Shown: in pieces, positions 25,095 through 33,813 of the stretch | Layout of the letters: every line of letters begins with the position of its first letter | How positions within the stretch are numbered: position 1 is the stretch's first letter | Origin: Kineosporia sp. NBRC 101731 | GTDB lineage: Bacteria > Actinomycetota > Actinomycetes > Actinomycetales > Kineosporiaceae | Length of the DNA: 64,000 bases | Assembly: GCF_030269305.1 (NCBI RefSeq) | Contig: NZ_BSTC01000017.1 | Coordinates: 1-64,000, forward strand | Direction of reading: 5' to 3' | Notes under the pieces: model-generated | The model's database searches: none | What the model was told of the DNA's origin: nothing | What the model saw: the letters and a program-made list of their open reading frames with translations, nothing else | Program-made: the position numbers and the translations under genes

Positions 25095-26135
25095 TCACGG
25101 CTTGACGATGTTCTGGACCTCGGCCACCGGGATGTTCGCGACGACGGTGTTGGTCAGGCCCTCCAGCGCACCGCCGGTGCCGCCCGAACCCACCCAGGCC
25201 GCGCCCCAGTTGGTGCTGGCCTCGACCGGGTAACCGCCGGGGTATCCGGTGGACGCCTTGATGAACTCGACCGTGCAGGAGCCGTTCTCGCTCATGCCCT
25301 GGACGTAGGGCTTGATCGCGATGGGCGGGTCGCAGTGCTTGCTGCCACCGGGCCAGGAAAGATCCAGACCACCTGTCGTCGCGGTGACCTCGGCCCAGAC
25401 CGCGGCACCGGCCCCGACCACGTCGGCGCGGATCGAGCGGGTACCGCCGGCACCGCCGACCGAGGCCGGGTCGGTGACCCAGAAGAAGGTGGGAAGTCCG
25501 ACCAGCGTGGCGTCGTCGGTGTTGTGGACGCGTGGGTTGCGGTCGATCTCCGGATCGGCGATCTCCATGTTGTCACGGGCCGCCTGCGCCAATTCGTCAG
25601 GCGTGACCAGTGGCGCCGGGATCGGCTCACCGGCTCCGAAGGCCCGGTAGAGGTTGACCACGCCGGTGGTGCCGTCACCCTCGATCGGATCGAGTATCTC
25701 GTCGCCGCCCAGGCCGTAGTCCGGGTATTTCGCGGGATCCTTGCAATAGGCCTTGTACCAGGAGATGTCCTGGCCGGCCTCCTCCCGCGCGACCGCGTCC
25801 TCCCACTGCCCCCGGGAGCCGTACTGCGCATAGATACCGGGGCTCTGCACCCCGCCGGTCACCTCGTCGTACCAGTCGAGCATGGCGGCAGCGTCCTGAT
25901 AGGGGCCGGCCGCCGCCTCCCACCAGCAGACGGGGTGGAGGTTCACGGAGACCGTGGTGCCACCGCCGCCACCCGGCGCCGCATCACCGGTGAGGCGAAT
26001 TTGCACGGATACCGAATATCCGCCGGCCTCAACGTCTCCCGGGCCCTGATCGGCGCGGGCGCCGGACATCGACGAGAGCACGGCCAGAGGCACCGCGGCT
26101 GCGGCGAGCGCGAGAATCCCGTTGCGGGGTCTCAT
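25095..26135 (-). CDS. Secreted protein of unknown function beside the Tad locus
   Basis: 346 residues from ATG 26135, chosen because it forms an ATGA overlap with the upstream lipoprotein stop. A signal peptide is clear (MRPRNGILALAAAAVPLAVL, cleavage near GARA). The mature protein is rich in Trp, Tyr and Gly, with paired Cys residues (VNLHPVCWWEAAAGPY, KAYCKDP, SKHCDPP, ENGSCTVEF) suggesting disulfides. A beta-rich opening (YSVSVQIRLTG) may be a fold common to cell-surface proteins. I do not recognise a named domain. Coupling to the lipoprotein and divergence from the Tad operon suggest a role at the pilus or in the envelope. Confidence 0.8.
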   Translation of the reverse strand: MRPRNGILALAAAAVPLAVLSSMSGARADQGPGDVEAGGYSVSVQIRLTGDAAPGGGGGTTVSVNLHPVCWWEAAAGPYQDAAAMLDWYDEVTGGVQSPGIYAQYGSRGQWEDAVAREEAGQDISWYKAYCKDPAKYPDYGLGGDEILDPIEGDGTTGVVNLYRAFGAGEPIPAPLVTPDELAQAARDNMEIADPEIDRNPRVHNTDDATLVGLPTFFWVTDPASVGGAGGTRSIRADVVGAGAAVWAEVTATTGGLDLSWPGGSKHCDPPIAIKPYVQGMSENGSCTVEFIKASTGYPGGYPVEASTNWGAAWVGSGGTGGALEGLTNTVVANIPVAEVQNIVKP

Positions 26136-26860
26136 TTCTTCCATCCCGCGCAGGTCGGGGCCTTGCTCGTGGGCCACGCGGTCACGCGCCAGACCCCCTG
26201 CTCCTTCTGGACTTTCATTCTGATCAGCATTCCTCCGGGAGGCGGAACGAGCACATAACCGTTCTCGTCGAGCTCGGACGTACCGTCGAAGTGGCAGCCG
26301 GTCACGATGAGGGCGTCGCCCTTCACCCGGACCGACGAGACGTTGACGACGAACCGGCCGACGGACCTGCGCCCGGCGGCCTGCTGACTGGCTGCGCGCT
26401 CGCGCGCGCTGGTTCGGGCCTGGCCGGAGGCGACGGCGGCGAGGCCGGACTCGTCCACGGTCCAGGTGTTGGAGATCTGGACGCGCTGCTGCATGTACCC
26501 GACCACCGCGTCCACGGCGTCCTTGGCGTTCTGGGTGCGGGCCCGGACCTTGCCCCGCTCCACCCAGGCACCCTCACCCCGGGCGTCGGCGGGAGTGTAG
26601 GTGACGGCGGTGGACGCCGGGGAGGGTTCGCGGGAGACCTTGGGGATCGATCCGGTGCCGGAGGGAGCGGGGGTGGACGTCGCCCCACCCGCCGCCGGGG
26701 TGCGGTCGGTGCCGGGACTGCCGGACAGCTGGCCGGAGGCTTCGCCGGACCGGTATTCGGGCAGCTCGTAGGGGTTGTCGGAGCCACACCCGGCCAGGGC
26801 CGGACCCAGGACGGCGACCACCACGACGGCCGCGGAAAACACGCCTGCTCGGCGCCTCAT
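26132..26860 (-). CDS. Lipoprotein of unknown function beside the Tad locus
   Basis: 242 residues from ATG 26860 with GGAG 5 bases upstream. The N-terminus is a lipoprotein signal with lipobox LAGC (LGPALAGCGSDN). A Ser/Pro/Thr-rich spacer of about 60 residues follows. The C-terminal half (AWVERGKVRARTQNAKDAVD, then VGYMQQRVQISNTWTVDESG and GVWRVTAWPT) resembles small NTF2-like or extracellular accessory domains often seen beside actinobacterial secretion systems. The 4-base overlap with the next gene shows the two are translated together. Confidence 0.82.
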   Translation of the reverse strand: MRRRAGVFSAAVVVVAVLGPALAGCGSDNPYELPEYRSGEASGQLSGSPGTDRTPAAGGATSTPAPSGTGSIPKVSREPSPASTAVTYTPADARGEGAWVERGKVRARTQNAKDAVDAVVGYMQQRVQISNTWTVDESGLAAVASGQARTSARERAASQQAAGRRSVGRFVVNVSSVRVKGDALIVTGCHFDGTSELDENGYVLVPPPGGMLIRMKVQKEQGVWRVTAWPTSKAPTCAGWKK

Positions 26861-27150
26861 ACCAGCTCCGGCTCCTCTACTACTCACAAGTAGGGCCTAA
26901 CGCCCACCGGCCGCGTACTGGTGCATCAAACGTTTCCTAACCATGACACCTCGATTAGTGCATAAGGTGCGTCAAGGTGGCATTATCGTCACCCTTCGTT
27001 GATTACCTAGATCATTGGCGTCACGGGCGATCGCGAAGTGCATCAGAGCATGTCGACTGCGTAATCAAGCATGCCAATCAGACCAGACTGGAAGATCAAG
27101 AACAAACCATCCGGAAACGACACCAGCACTGGGTGGCCCGAGGAGAGCTC
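26861..27150. promoter_or_regulatory. AT-richer divergent control region of the Tad operon
   Basis: About 290 bases between the lipoprotein start and the SAF gene start, with a lower GC content than anywhere nearby. It holds four copies of a GTGC(A/G)T(C/A)A motif at 26921, 26958, 26967 and 27038. These could bind a regulator; no matching factor is known to me. Promoters for both directions must lie here. Confidence 0.45.
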
Positions 27151-27870
27151 TTGAGCACGCAGGAACGCACCGACGTCCGGTCCCGGGAGTCCGGCGGCCG
27201 GGGCTCCACGGCCGGCACGTCCAAGGCCACGCCCGGCACCGAGCGACTCCCCCGCCCACCCGGCACCCGCCGCCCTGGCCTGGCGGTGCTCGCCGTGCTG
27301 CTCATCGTGCTCGGCGCCGCCGTGGCCGGGCTGCTCGCGCTCCGACTCGACGACCGGCAGGACGTGCTGGTCGCCCGCAGCACGATCGTCGTCGGCCAGC
27401 AGATCACCGCCGAGAACCTGGCCGTGGCCAAGGTCGCCTCCGACGGCGTCGCGGTGATCAGCGCCGACCAGGCCGACGCCGTGATCGGCCGGTTCGCCAG
27501 CGCCGAGATCCCGCCCGGCCGGCTGCTCGACCCCGGGATGCTGGCCAGCACCAGCCTCCTGGGTGCCGACAAGGCCGGGGTCGGGGTGTCGCTGGGCGTG
27601 GGCCGGTACCCGGCCGGCGGACTGGAGGCCGGTGACGTGGTGCAGGTCGTGCGAGCCGTCGAGGGCGAGGGCAAGGAGATCGCCGGCCGGGCCACCGTCA
27701 GCTCGGTGAAAACCTCCGACGACAGCGTCTTCGCCTCCGGGGGCGAGAGCCAGGCCGTAGTGACCCTCATCGTCAGCCGCAACGAGGCCGTCCAGGTCGC
27801 CGCTGCGGCCGCCGCCGACCAGATCAGCCTCGTGCTTCTGGAACGCGGGGCCACCACGAAGGGCAACTGA
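27151..27870 (+). CDS. SAF-domain Tad assembly protein (CpaB/RcpC-like)
   Basis: 239 residues from TTG 27151, chosen for the AGGAG ribosome site 5 bases upstream; the longer frame from 26977 runs through the AT-rich control region. A basic cytoplasmic N-terminus precedes one membrane helix (43-65), then an SAF domain (about 72-135: VLVARSTIVVGQQITAENLA). The rest is an extracellular beta-rich domain (DVVQVVRAVEGEG). CpaB/RcpC proteins act at the pilus outlet. It overlaps the next start by one base (TGATG). Confidence 0.85.
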   Translation: MSTQERTDVRSRESGGRGSTAGTSKATPGTERLPRPPGTRRPGLAVLAVLLIVLGAAVAGLLALRLDDRQDVLVARSTIVVGQQITAENLAVAKVASDGVAVISADQADAVIGRFASAEIPPGRLLDPGMLASTSLLGADKAGVGVSLGVGRYPAGGLEAGDVVQVVRAVEGEGKEIAGRATVSSVKTSDDSVFASGGESQAVVTLIVSRNEAVQVAAAAAADQISLVLLERGATTKGN

Positions 27871-30800
27871 TGGCGCTCGTCGTCCTCGTCTCCGCCAAGG
27901 GCGCGCCGGGCGTCACCACGCTCACCGTCGCCCTTGCCGCCCTGACCCCGGGCGCGGTCGCCGCCGACCTCGATCCGGACGGTGGTGACCTGGGACTGCG
28001 CTATCGCCGTCCGGACGGTGCACCGCTCGACACCGACCTGGGCGTGCTGTCCCTCGCCACCGGTCTGCGCCGCGACCTGCCCGGCCACCGCTGGCTGCCA
28101 CAGGTCGACGGCGGCCCGGGAGGTTTCGGCGGTGCGCCCGGATCGGCGCCGGACGGCCCGACCCGGCTGGAAGACCACCTTCAGGTCACCGGCGGCGGGC
28201 TGGACCTGCTGCTCGGGGTCAACGGCCCGGAGCAGGCCGCCGGCCTGGGGCCCCTGTGGAGCGCCCTGGCCCGGGCGCTGTCCGAGGAGGCCGGCCGCAC
28301 GGTCTACGCCGACTGCGGACGCGTCGGCCCGGCCTCCCCCGCCATGCCGGTGCTGCACCAGGCCGACGCCGTGATCGTGGTGGCCCGTCCCGAGGTCGAG
28401 GAACTGGCCCACCTCCGCGAACGACTGCGCTTCCTCAACAGTGCAGTGCCAGGGCGCTTTGCGGCCCGGGCGCAGATCGGCGTGGTGCTGGTGGCGCCCG
28501 AGCGCGATCGGGCCGTAGCCGGCCGCACCGAGCAGTTGCTGCACTCCTCCGGGGTCAGCGTGCCGGTACTGGGGGCGATGGCCCTGGACGCCCGCGGGGC
28601 CGAAGCGCTGCGGGGTATGAACCGCAGTCGGCTGGCCCGTTCCACCCTCATCCGGTCGGTGCGCTCGTTGCTGCCGTCGGTGAGTCTGCTGGCGGGCACG
28701 ATCCCGGAGTTGTCCGACCCACCACCACTGCGGCCGGACGTGCCCCGGCGGTCACCGTCCCAGCCCGTGACTCCGGGCCGGGCGAACGGTGGCCCTGCGC
28801 CGGCAGCCTCGCCGGGTGGGTCGGCCGGGGAGCGGTCCTCGTTCGCCGAGGCCCCGCCGTCAGGCCAGGACCGGCCGTCGGATCCGGCTCATTTGTCGGG
28901 CCAGGCTCAGATGTTGGGCCAGAACCACATGGCAGGCCAGGCCCCGATGTCGACTAGGGGCCAGACATCCGGCCGGGCCCAGATGTCGGGGTCGGCCGGG
29001 CCGTTCGACCAGGCCGATCCGTTCGACCAGACCGATCCGTTCAGCCCTGCCCAGCGGTCCACCCGCGCCGAGTCCCACCACAGCGCCGGACCGTTCAGCG
29101 GGAGCAGCCCTTCCGGTAGCGCCGGTTCTTTCGGTGATGCCGGTTCTTTCGGTAATGCCGGGACCTTCGCCGCCGAGCCCTTCAGCGACAGCGGCACCTC
29201 ACGTCACGCCGAGGCCCCCCGGGAGAGCCGCTGGGAGACCACACCCGAGACCCTGCGAACCTCGGGCACCACGACCACCGCCCCGCAGGCTTCGACACCG
29301 CAGGCTTCGGCACCGGTGGTCGAACTCTCACGCCGTAACTCGTTCTTCGGTGACGCACCCCCGGTCGACGAGGATCCGGACCTGAGCCACATCACCGTCG
29401 CCCCGGGCGTTTTCACCGCGAGAACCAATACCCCGCAGGGAATCGCGCGGAACGAGAGGCAAGTGGACGCCGTCGATCCGGTCGGTCCGGTCCAGCCGGC
29501 CGGTCCGGTACGCGGCTTCGCGGGACTCACCACTCCCCCGGACGCCCCTACCCACCTCGCCGAGCCCCACCCCGAAGACCCGTCCGAGACCACGGACGAA
29601 CTGCGTCACAACCGCTCCCGTCGCGCCGCGTCCGGTCGCGAGCCGGGCGCGTTCGTCACCTCCGAGCGCCGCCGGGCCCGGCGCCACGTGATGCCCTCGG
29701 AAGACTCCGAGACCGGCTACGGAATCGGCAGTTCCAGTAACGAGAACGAGGGCGCCCCGTCCGTCGGCACCTGGCTGCAGGACCGGCGCCCCGAGACCGA
29801 CGCATCCCCCACGCCCACCAGTCAGTCACCGGCACCGGCACCGGCACCGGACAAGCAGGCCTGGAGCGCCCTGCACGACCGTGCCCGCCGGGACGAGGAC
29901 CCGCTGAGCCCGGGCACCGCCACGGAGCCCCGCAGCAATACAGAGCCCCGCAGCAACACCGGCCCACTGATTGCCGGCACCCGGAGCCACACCGAGGCAG
30001 AGACCTCCGATGCACTGGGGACACCGGCACGGAACACCGATGCGCTCGGTGCCCACCCACGGGGTACCGACCCACGGGGTACCGACCCACTCGGCACCAA
30101 CCCACTCGGCGCCGGCCCGCTCGGCGCCAACCCGCGGGAAACCGGTGCGCCGGCGACACCCCCGTGGGGCACCGATGCTCGGGGCCCGGACTCCCGGCCC
30201 CCGAGCACCCGCACCGGTGAGGCCTCGGACGATGTTCCGGCCGAGCCCGACCGACGGGGTGGATCGTGGGACCGCGCCGAACTGGAGCGCGCCGAGCTCA
30301 ATCGTACGGAGCTGAACCGCGCCGACCTCCACGAGGTGGCCAACGCCCTGCGTGCGTCCCTCGAACGCGAGAGCCGGGACGCCGGGCGGGAGCGCTCAGG
30401 ACACGGCGCCCGGAACCGGACCGAACTCAGCCGGACCGAACTGGATCAGAAGGAACTGGACCAGGATGGACCGGGGCCGGATGACCGGCCGGGTCCACTC
30501 GGTTGGGTGGAGCCCCTCCCCCGGCGGCGGCCCCGTCCTGTCCCGGACCCGCTGGACCCCGTGGACCCACAGGGCCCGGCCCTCTCGTCCCCTCGCGTCG
30601 AATTCCGTAATCCCTACCAGACCAACGATCTGGAAGAACCAGCCACCCCTTCCGGCGGCAACGAGCTTCCGGCCCCGCCGAATGCCCGTGAGAACAACGT
30701 CTTCGCCGGGAATTCCGGCCGGGCGGAGGGTACCGGGTGGATCGCGCCGGAGGTGCCGCCGTCCGGTCTGCTGTCGATCCCGGATGCCGTCCCGACAGCG

Positions 30801-31604
30801 GTCGCCCCACCCACGGACGACGAGGACGGGGCCCGATCTCCCGCCCACGGGACCTCCACTCCACAGACGCCCCGCGGCCCGGTGACTCTCAAGGACGCCG
30901 CACCCACCGAGCACATCCACCCGGGCATGCCTCCCGCCGATCCCGCCGGGTCTTCCGATCAGGCAGCCACCCGCCTGTGGGACAGCGGCTCCGCCGGGGT
31001 GACCGCGGCGTCCTCTGCTCCGCAGACCCACCACATGGGGCCCACCGACCCGACCGGGGCGACCACCACGTCCTCTGACCACGGGACCGACCGCACCGGC
31101 CTCCCGCCGGTGCCCGCTGGACCTTCCGGCGCGGTGGCCACCCCCGAGACCGGCTCCTCACCGGCCGAACCGGCCGAACCGGCCGACCAGCCGGGCAACC
31201 AGCCGGGCGGCCCTGCGCCCTACCCACCGGCCGACGGACCGACCACCGGCAGCCTGTCCTACGACCGCGCCGCGGTACTGCGGGACATCCGCAATCGGGC
31301 TCGACTCGGATCGGACGGAACCGGTACCTGGTCCGGGCACACCGGATCGATCCCGGTCGGCCCCGCGACCGGGGAAAGTACCGCCGTGGACGGCGAAACG
31401 CCCGAAGAGCACGGGAAAACCCTGACCAGTGGTCCTGGATCGATCGTCCAGGCGCTACGGGCCTCGGATGCGCCCGCTTCCGGACCGGTGCCGTTCACGT
31501 CCGGTGACGGCCGTAGGCCTTCCCCCGGACCGTCGCAGGGAGCAGACTCGCCGCAGCACCCGGACGGCGACGAACCAGCAGACGAACCGGCAGGGGATCG
31601 CTGA
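27870..31604 (+). CDS. TadZ/CpaE-like P-loop protein with very long disordered tail
   Basis: 1244 residues from ATG 27870. Residues 1-280 have the MinD/ParA-like fold of CpaE/TadZ localisation proteins: SAKGAPGVTTL, DLDPDGGDLGLRY and YADCGRVGPASP. The P-loop lacks the usual lysine (KGG-x-GKT is KGAPGVT), as in some actinobacterial relatives. Residues about 285-1244 are a Pro/Ser/Thr/Gly/Ala tail with blocks of tandem repeats: FDQADPFDQTDPF, GSFGDAGSFGNAG, DPRGTDPLGTNPLGAG and RAELERAELNRTELNRADL. It probably marks the pole or site where pilus assembly occurs; the tail's role is unknown. Confidence 0.85.
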   Translation: MALVVLVSAKGAPGVTTLTVALAALTPGAVAADLDPDGGDLGLRYRRPDGAPLDTDLGVLSLATGLRRDLPGHRWLPQVDGGPGGFGGAPGSAPDGPTRLEDHLQVTGGGLDLLLGVNGPEQAAGLGPLWSALARALSEEAGRTVYADCGRVGPASPAMPVLHQADAVIVVARPEVEELAHLRERLRFLNSAVPGRFAARAQIGVVLVAPERDRAVAGRTEQLLHSSGVSVPVLGAMALDARGAEALRGMNRSRLARSTLIRSVRSLLPSVSLLAGTIPELSDPPPLRPDVPRRSPSQPVTPGRANGGPAPAASPGGSAGERSSFAEAPPSGQDRPSDPAHLSGQAQMLGQNHMAGQAPMSTRGQTSGRAQMSGSAGPFDQADPFDQTDPFSPAQRSTRAESHHSAGPFSGSSPSGSAGSFGDAGSFGNAGTFAAEPFSDSGTSRHAEAPRESRWETTPETLRTSGTTTTAPQASTPQASAPVVELSRRNSFFGDAPPVDEDPDLSHITVAPGVFTARTNTPQGIARNERQVDAVDPVGPVQPAGPVRGFAGLTTPPDAPTHLAEPHPEDPSETTDELRHNRSRRAASGREPGAFVTSERRRARRHVMPSEDSETGYGIGSSSNENEGAPSVGTWLQDRRPETDASPTPTSQSPAPAPAPDKQAWSALHDRARRDEDPLSPGTATEPRSNTEPRSNTGPLIAGTRSHTEAETSDALGTPARNTDALGAHPRGTDPRGTDPLGTNPLGAGPLGANPRETGAPATPPWGTDARGPDSRPPSTRTGEASDDVPAEPDRRGGSWDRAELERAELNRTELNRADLHEVANALRASLERESRDAGRERSGHGARNRTELSRTELDQKELDQDGPGPDDRPGPLGWVEPLPRRRPRPVPDPLDPVDPQGPALSSPRVEFRNPYQTNDLEEPATPSGGNELPAPPNARENNVFAGNSGRAEGTGWIAPEVPPSGLLSIPDAVPTAVAPPTDDEDGARSPAHGTSTPQTPRGPVTLKDAAPTEHIHPGMPPADPAGSSDQAATRLWDSGSAGVTAASSAPQTHHMGPTDPTGATTTSSDHGTDRTGLPPVPAGPSGAVATPETGSSPAEPAEPADQPGNQPGGPAPYPPADGPTTGSLSYDRAAVLRDIRNRARLGSDGTGTWSGHTGSIPVGPATGESTAVDGETPEEHGKTLTSGPGSIVQALRASDAPASGPVPFTSGDGRRPSPGPSQGADSPQHPDGDEPADEPAGDR
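30055..30144. repeat. Tandem repeats coding for PRGTDPLGTN-type motifs
   Basis: A 12- to 15-base motif (consensus near CGACCCACGGGGTACC, later CCCACTCGGCACCAAC) is repeated about six times in the tail of the TadZ-like gene. It encodes DPRGT, DPLGT, NPLGA, GPLGA and NPRET in frame. The copies remain in frame, so the protein has grown by slippage or unequal exchange rather than being broken. Confidence 0.7.
30273..30332. repeat. Four 15-base units encoding R(A/T)(E/D)Lx pentapeptides
   Basis: Four exact-length units (30273-30287, 30288-30302, 30303-30317, 30318-30332) encode RAELE, RAELN, RTELN and RADLH. This is close to the A(D/N)LXX pentapeptide-repeat consensus. A related, looser run lies at about 30414-30465. 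Both are inside the TadZ-like tail. Confidence 0.7.
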
Positions 31605-32917
31605 TGGCCATCGACCAGCGCGTGGTGCGGCGGTTGCGGGAAGAGGTCGCCGACCTCCTCGCCCAGCAGCGACGCGAGGACGCCCTGACCGGTGCCCCGG
31701 TGATGAGCGCGGAGGACGAGCGGCAGTACGCCCGCGCGGTGATCGGCCGGGTGCTGGATCTGCACGCCCGATCGGAACTCTCGCTGGGACGTACGCCGCC
31801 GGAGGCCGACGAGGAGACCGAGCTCGCCGAGGGGATTCACGCGGCGCTGTTCGGGGTCGGCCGGTTGCAGCCGCTGCTCGACGACCCACTCGTGGAGAAC
31901 ATCGACATCAACGGCTGCGACCAGGTTTTCGTGGGGTACGCGGACGGCCGGGAGCTGCCGATGCCGGCGGTGGCCGAGTCGGACGACGAGCTGATCGAGC
32001 TGGTGCAGTTGCTCGGCGCCTATTCCGGACTGGCGAGCCGGTCGTTCGACGCGGCCAACCCGCAGCTGGACCTGCGGCTGCCGGACGGGTCCCGGTTGTC
32101 GGCGGTGATGGGAGTGACTCCCCGGCCGGCCATCTCGATCCGTCGTTCACGGCTGAGCCGGGTCACGCTCGACCAGCTGGTGAAGAACGAGTCGGTGACG
32201 CCGGAGCTGGCGTCGTTCCTCTCGGCGGCGGTACTGGCCCGCAAGAACATCATGATCGCGGGGGCCACGAACGCCGGCAAGACCACACTGCTGCGGGCCC
32301 TGGCCCACGAGATCCCGCCGTACGAGCGGCTGATCACGGTGGAGCGGTCGCTGGAGCTGGGGCTGGGCGAGTTTCCCGACCTGCACCCGAACGTGGTGCC
32401 GATGGAGGAACGGCTCCCGAATTCCGAGGGGGCGGGCTCGATCGGGATGGCCGACCTGGTGCGCCGATCGCTGCGCATGAACCCGAGCCGGGTGATCGTC
32501 GGTGAGGTGCTCGGCGACGAGATCGTCACGATGCTCAATGCGATGAGCCAGGGCAACGACGGCTCACTGTCGACGATCCACTCCAACTCGGCGATCGAGG
32601 TGTTCAACCGGATCTGCACGTACGCGATCCAGTCGGCGGAACGGCTGCCGACCGAGGCCACGATGATGCTCATCGCCGGGGCCATCGACTTCGTGGTGTT
32701 CGTCGAGCGCCGCAACGACTACGCCGAGGGCGGCAAGCTGCGCCGCATCATCACCAGTGTGCGTGAGGTCAACGGCGTGGACGGCCGGGTGCTCTCGAGC
32801 GAGGTGTTCGAGCCGGGCGACGACGGCCGGGCGGTACCGGCGGCGCCGATCTCCTGTATCGACGAGCTGATCCTGAACGGTTACGACCCGGCCGTGGCGG
32901 CGGGGTGGACCTCATGA
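31604..32917 (+). CDS. tadA: TadA/CpaF secretion ATPase
   Basis: 437 residues from ATG 31604, overlapping the previous stop by one base (TGATG). It is the hexameric ATPase that drives Flp pilus extension and retraction. Walker A is GATNAGKTT with K226; the Asp and Walker B boxes (LITVERSLELGL, RVIVGEVLGDEIV) and the HSNSAIEVFNR segment are normal. The N-terminal domain (residues about 1-170) has the usual CpaF layout (LRLPDGSRLSAVMGVTPRPA, SIRRSRLSRVTL). Length is within the family range. Confidence 0.95.
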   Translation: MAIDQRVVRRLREEVADLLAQQRREDALTGAPVMSAEDERQYARAVIGRVLDLHARSELSLGRTPPEADEETELAEGIHAALFGVGRLQPLLDDPLVENIDINGCDQVFVGYADGRELPMPAVAESDDELIELVQLLGAYSGLASRSFDAANPQLDLRLPDGSRLSAVMGVTPRPAISIRRSRLSRVTLDQLVKNESVTPELASFLSAAVLARKNIMIAGATNAGKTTLLRALAHEIPPYERLITVERSLELGLGEFPDLHPNVVPMEERLPNSEGAGSIGMADLVRRSLRMNPSRVIVGEVLGDEIVTMLNAMSQGNDGSLSTIHSNSAIEVFNRICTYAIQSAERLPTEATMMLIAGAIDFVVFVERRNDYAEGGKLRRIITSVREVNGVDGRVLSSEVFEPGDDGRAVPAAPISCIDELILNGYDPAVAAGWTS

Positions 32918-33813
32918 TCTCGGAGTTCGGGGCGACCGGTCAGCTGGCCGGGATCGTCGTGGGCGGAGCGGTGGCCGGCGGCGGTCTGGCCCTGCTCGGC
33001 AACGCCCTGATCCGGCGCGAGCGCGACCTCGGCGGCGCCGACACTCGCTCGCTGAGCGCCCGGACCGTGCGCCGGCTCAAGGGTTTCGGCACCCGCCTGC
33101 CGATCGCCGTGCTGGTGGGCGTGTTCATCCTGCTCATCACCGCCTGGCCGGTGGCCGCGGTCGCCGGGGTGGTGATGATCCTGGCCTGGCCCGCGTTGAT
33201 GGGCGGGGCCCGGGAGGAGCGGCGGCAGGCCGAGCGGCTGGAGGCCCTGGCCCTGTGGACCGAATCGCTGCGCGACACCATCGCCGGGGCGGTCGGCCTG
33301 GAGCAGGCCATCATCGCCACTTCGCGGGCCGCGCCCGGGCCGATCGCCGACGACATCGTCACGCTGGCCGACCGGCTGCGGGTGCGGGTACCGCTGCCGA
33401 ACGCGCTGCATCGGCTGGCCGACGACCTGAACGACGCCAGCGCCGACCTGGTGGTGGCCGCACTGCTGCTGAACTCCCGCCTGCGGGGGCCCGGTCTGCG
33501 GCAGGTGCTGACGAGTCTGGCCGACTCGGTGCGTGCCGAGGTGGACATGCGCGGGCGGGTGACGGCCGGGCGGGCCGCGACCCGGCGCAGCGTGCAGATC
33601 GTGGTCACGGTGACCCTGCTCTTCGTGCTCGGGCTGCGCACGTTCAACCCCAGCTATGTGGAGCCCTACCAGCGCCCGGCCGGCCAGGTCGTGCTGGCGA
33701 TCGTGGTCGGGTTCTTCGCCGCTGGCTTCTTCTGGCTGAAACAGCTCGCCTCGTACGACCTTCCGGAACGTTTCATGCATCACTCGAGCCAGTCCGAGGG
33801 GGTGACACGGTGA
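32914..33813 (+). CDS. tadB: TadB-like membrane platform protein (GspF family)
   Basis: 299 residues from ATG 32914, overlapping the TadA stop (ATGA). It has a first hydrophobic helix, a pair of helices near residues 65-95 (AVLVGVFILLITAWPVAAV), a cytoplasmic GspF-type domain (LEALALWTESLRDTIAGAVG, LEQAIIATSRAAPG) and two C-terminal helices (IVVTVTLLFVLGLRTF, VVLAIVVGFFAAGFFW). TadB and TadC together form the inner-membrane base on which TadA works. Confidence 0.9.
   Translation: MISEFGATGQLAGIVVGGAVAGGGLALLGNALIRRERDLGGADTRSLSARTVRRLKGFGTRLPIAVLVGVFILLITAWPVAAVAGVVMILAWPALMGGAREERRQAERLEALALWTESLRDTIAGAVGLEQAIIATSRAAPGPIADDIVTLADRLRVRVPLPNALHRLADDLNDASADLVVAALLLNSRLRGPGLRQVLTSLADSVRAEVDMRGRVTAGRAATRRSVQIVVTVTLLFVLGLRTFNPSYVEPYQRPAGQVVLAIVVGFFAAGFFWLKQLASYDLPERFMHHSSQSEGVTR

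Noticed and set aside
30055-30144. Possible CRISPR-like array
   Set aside because: The repeats are 12-15 bases without unique spacers and remain in frame within the TadZ-like gene.
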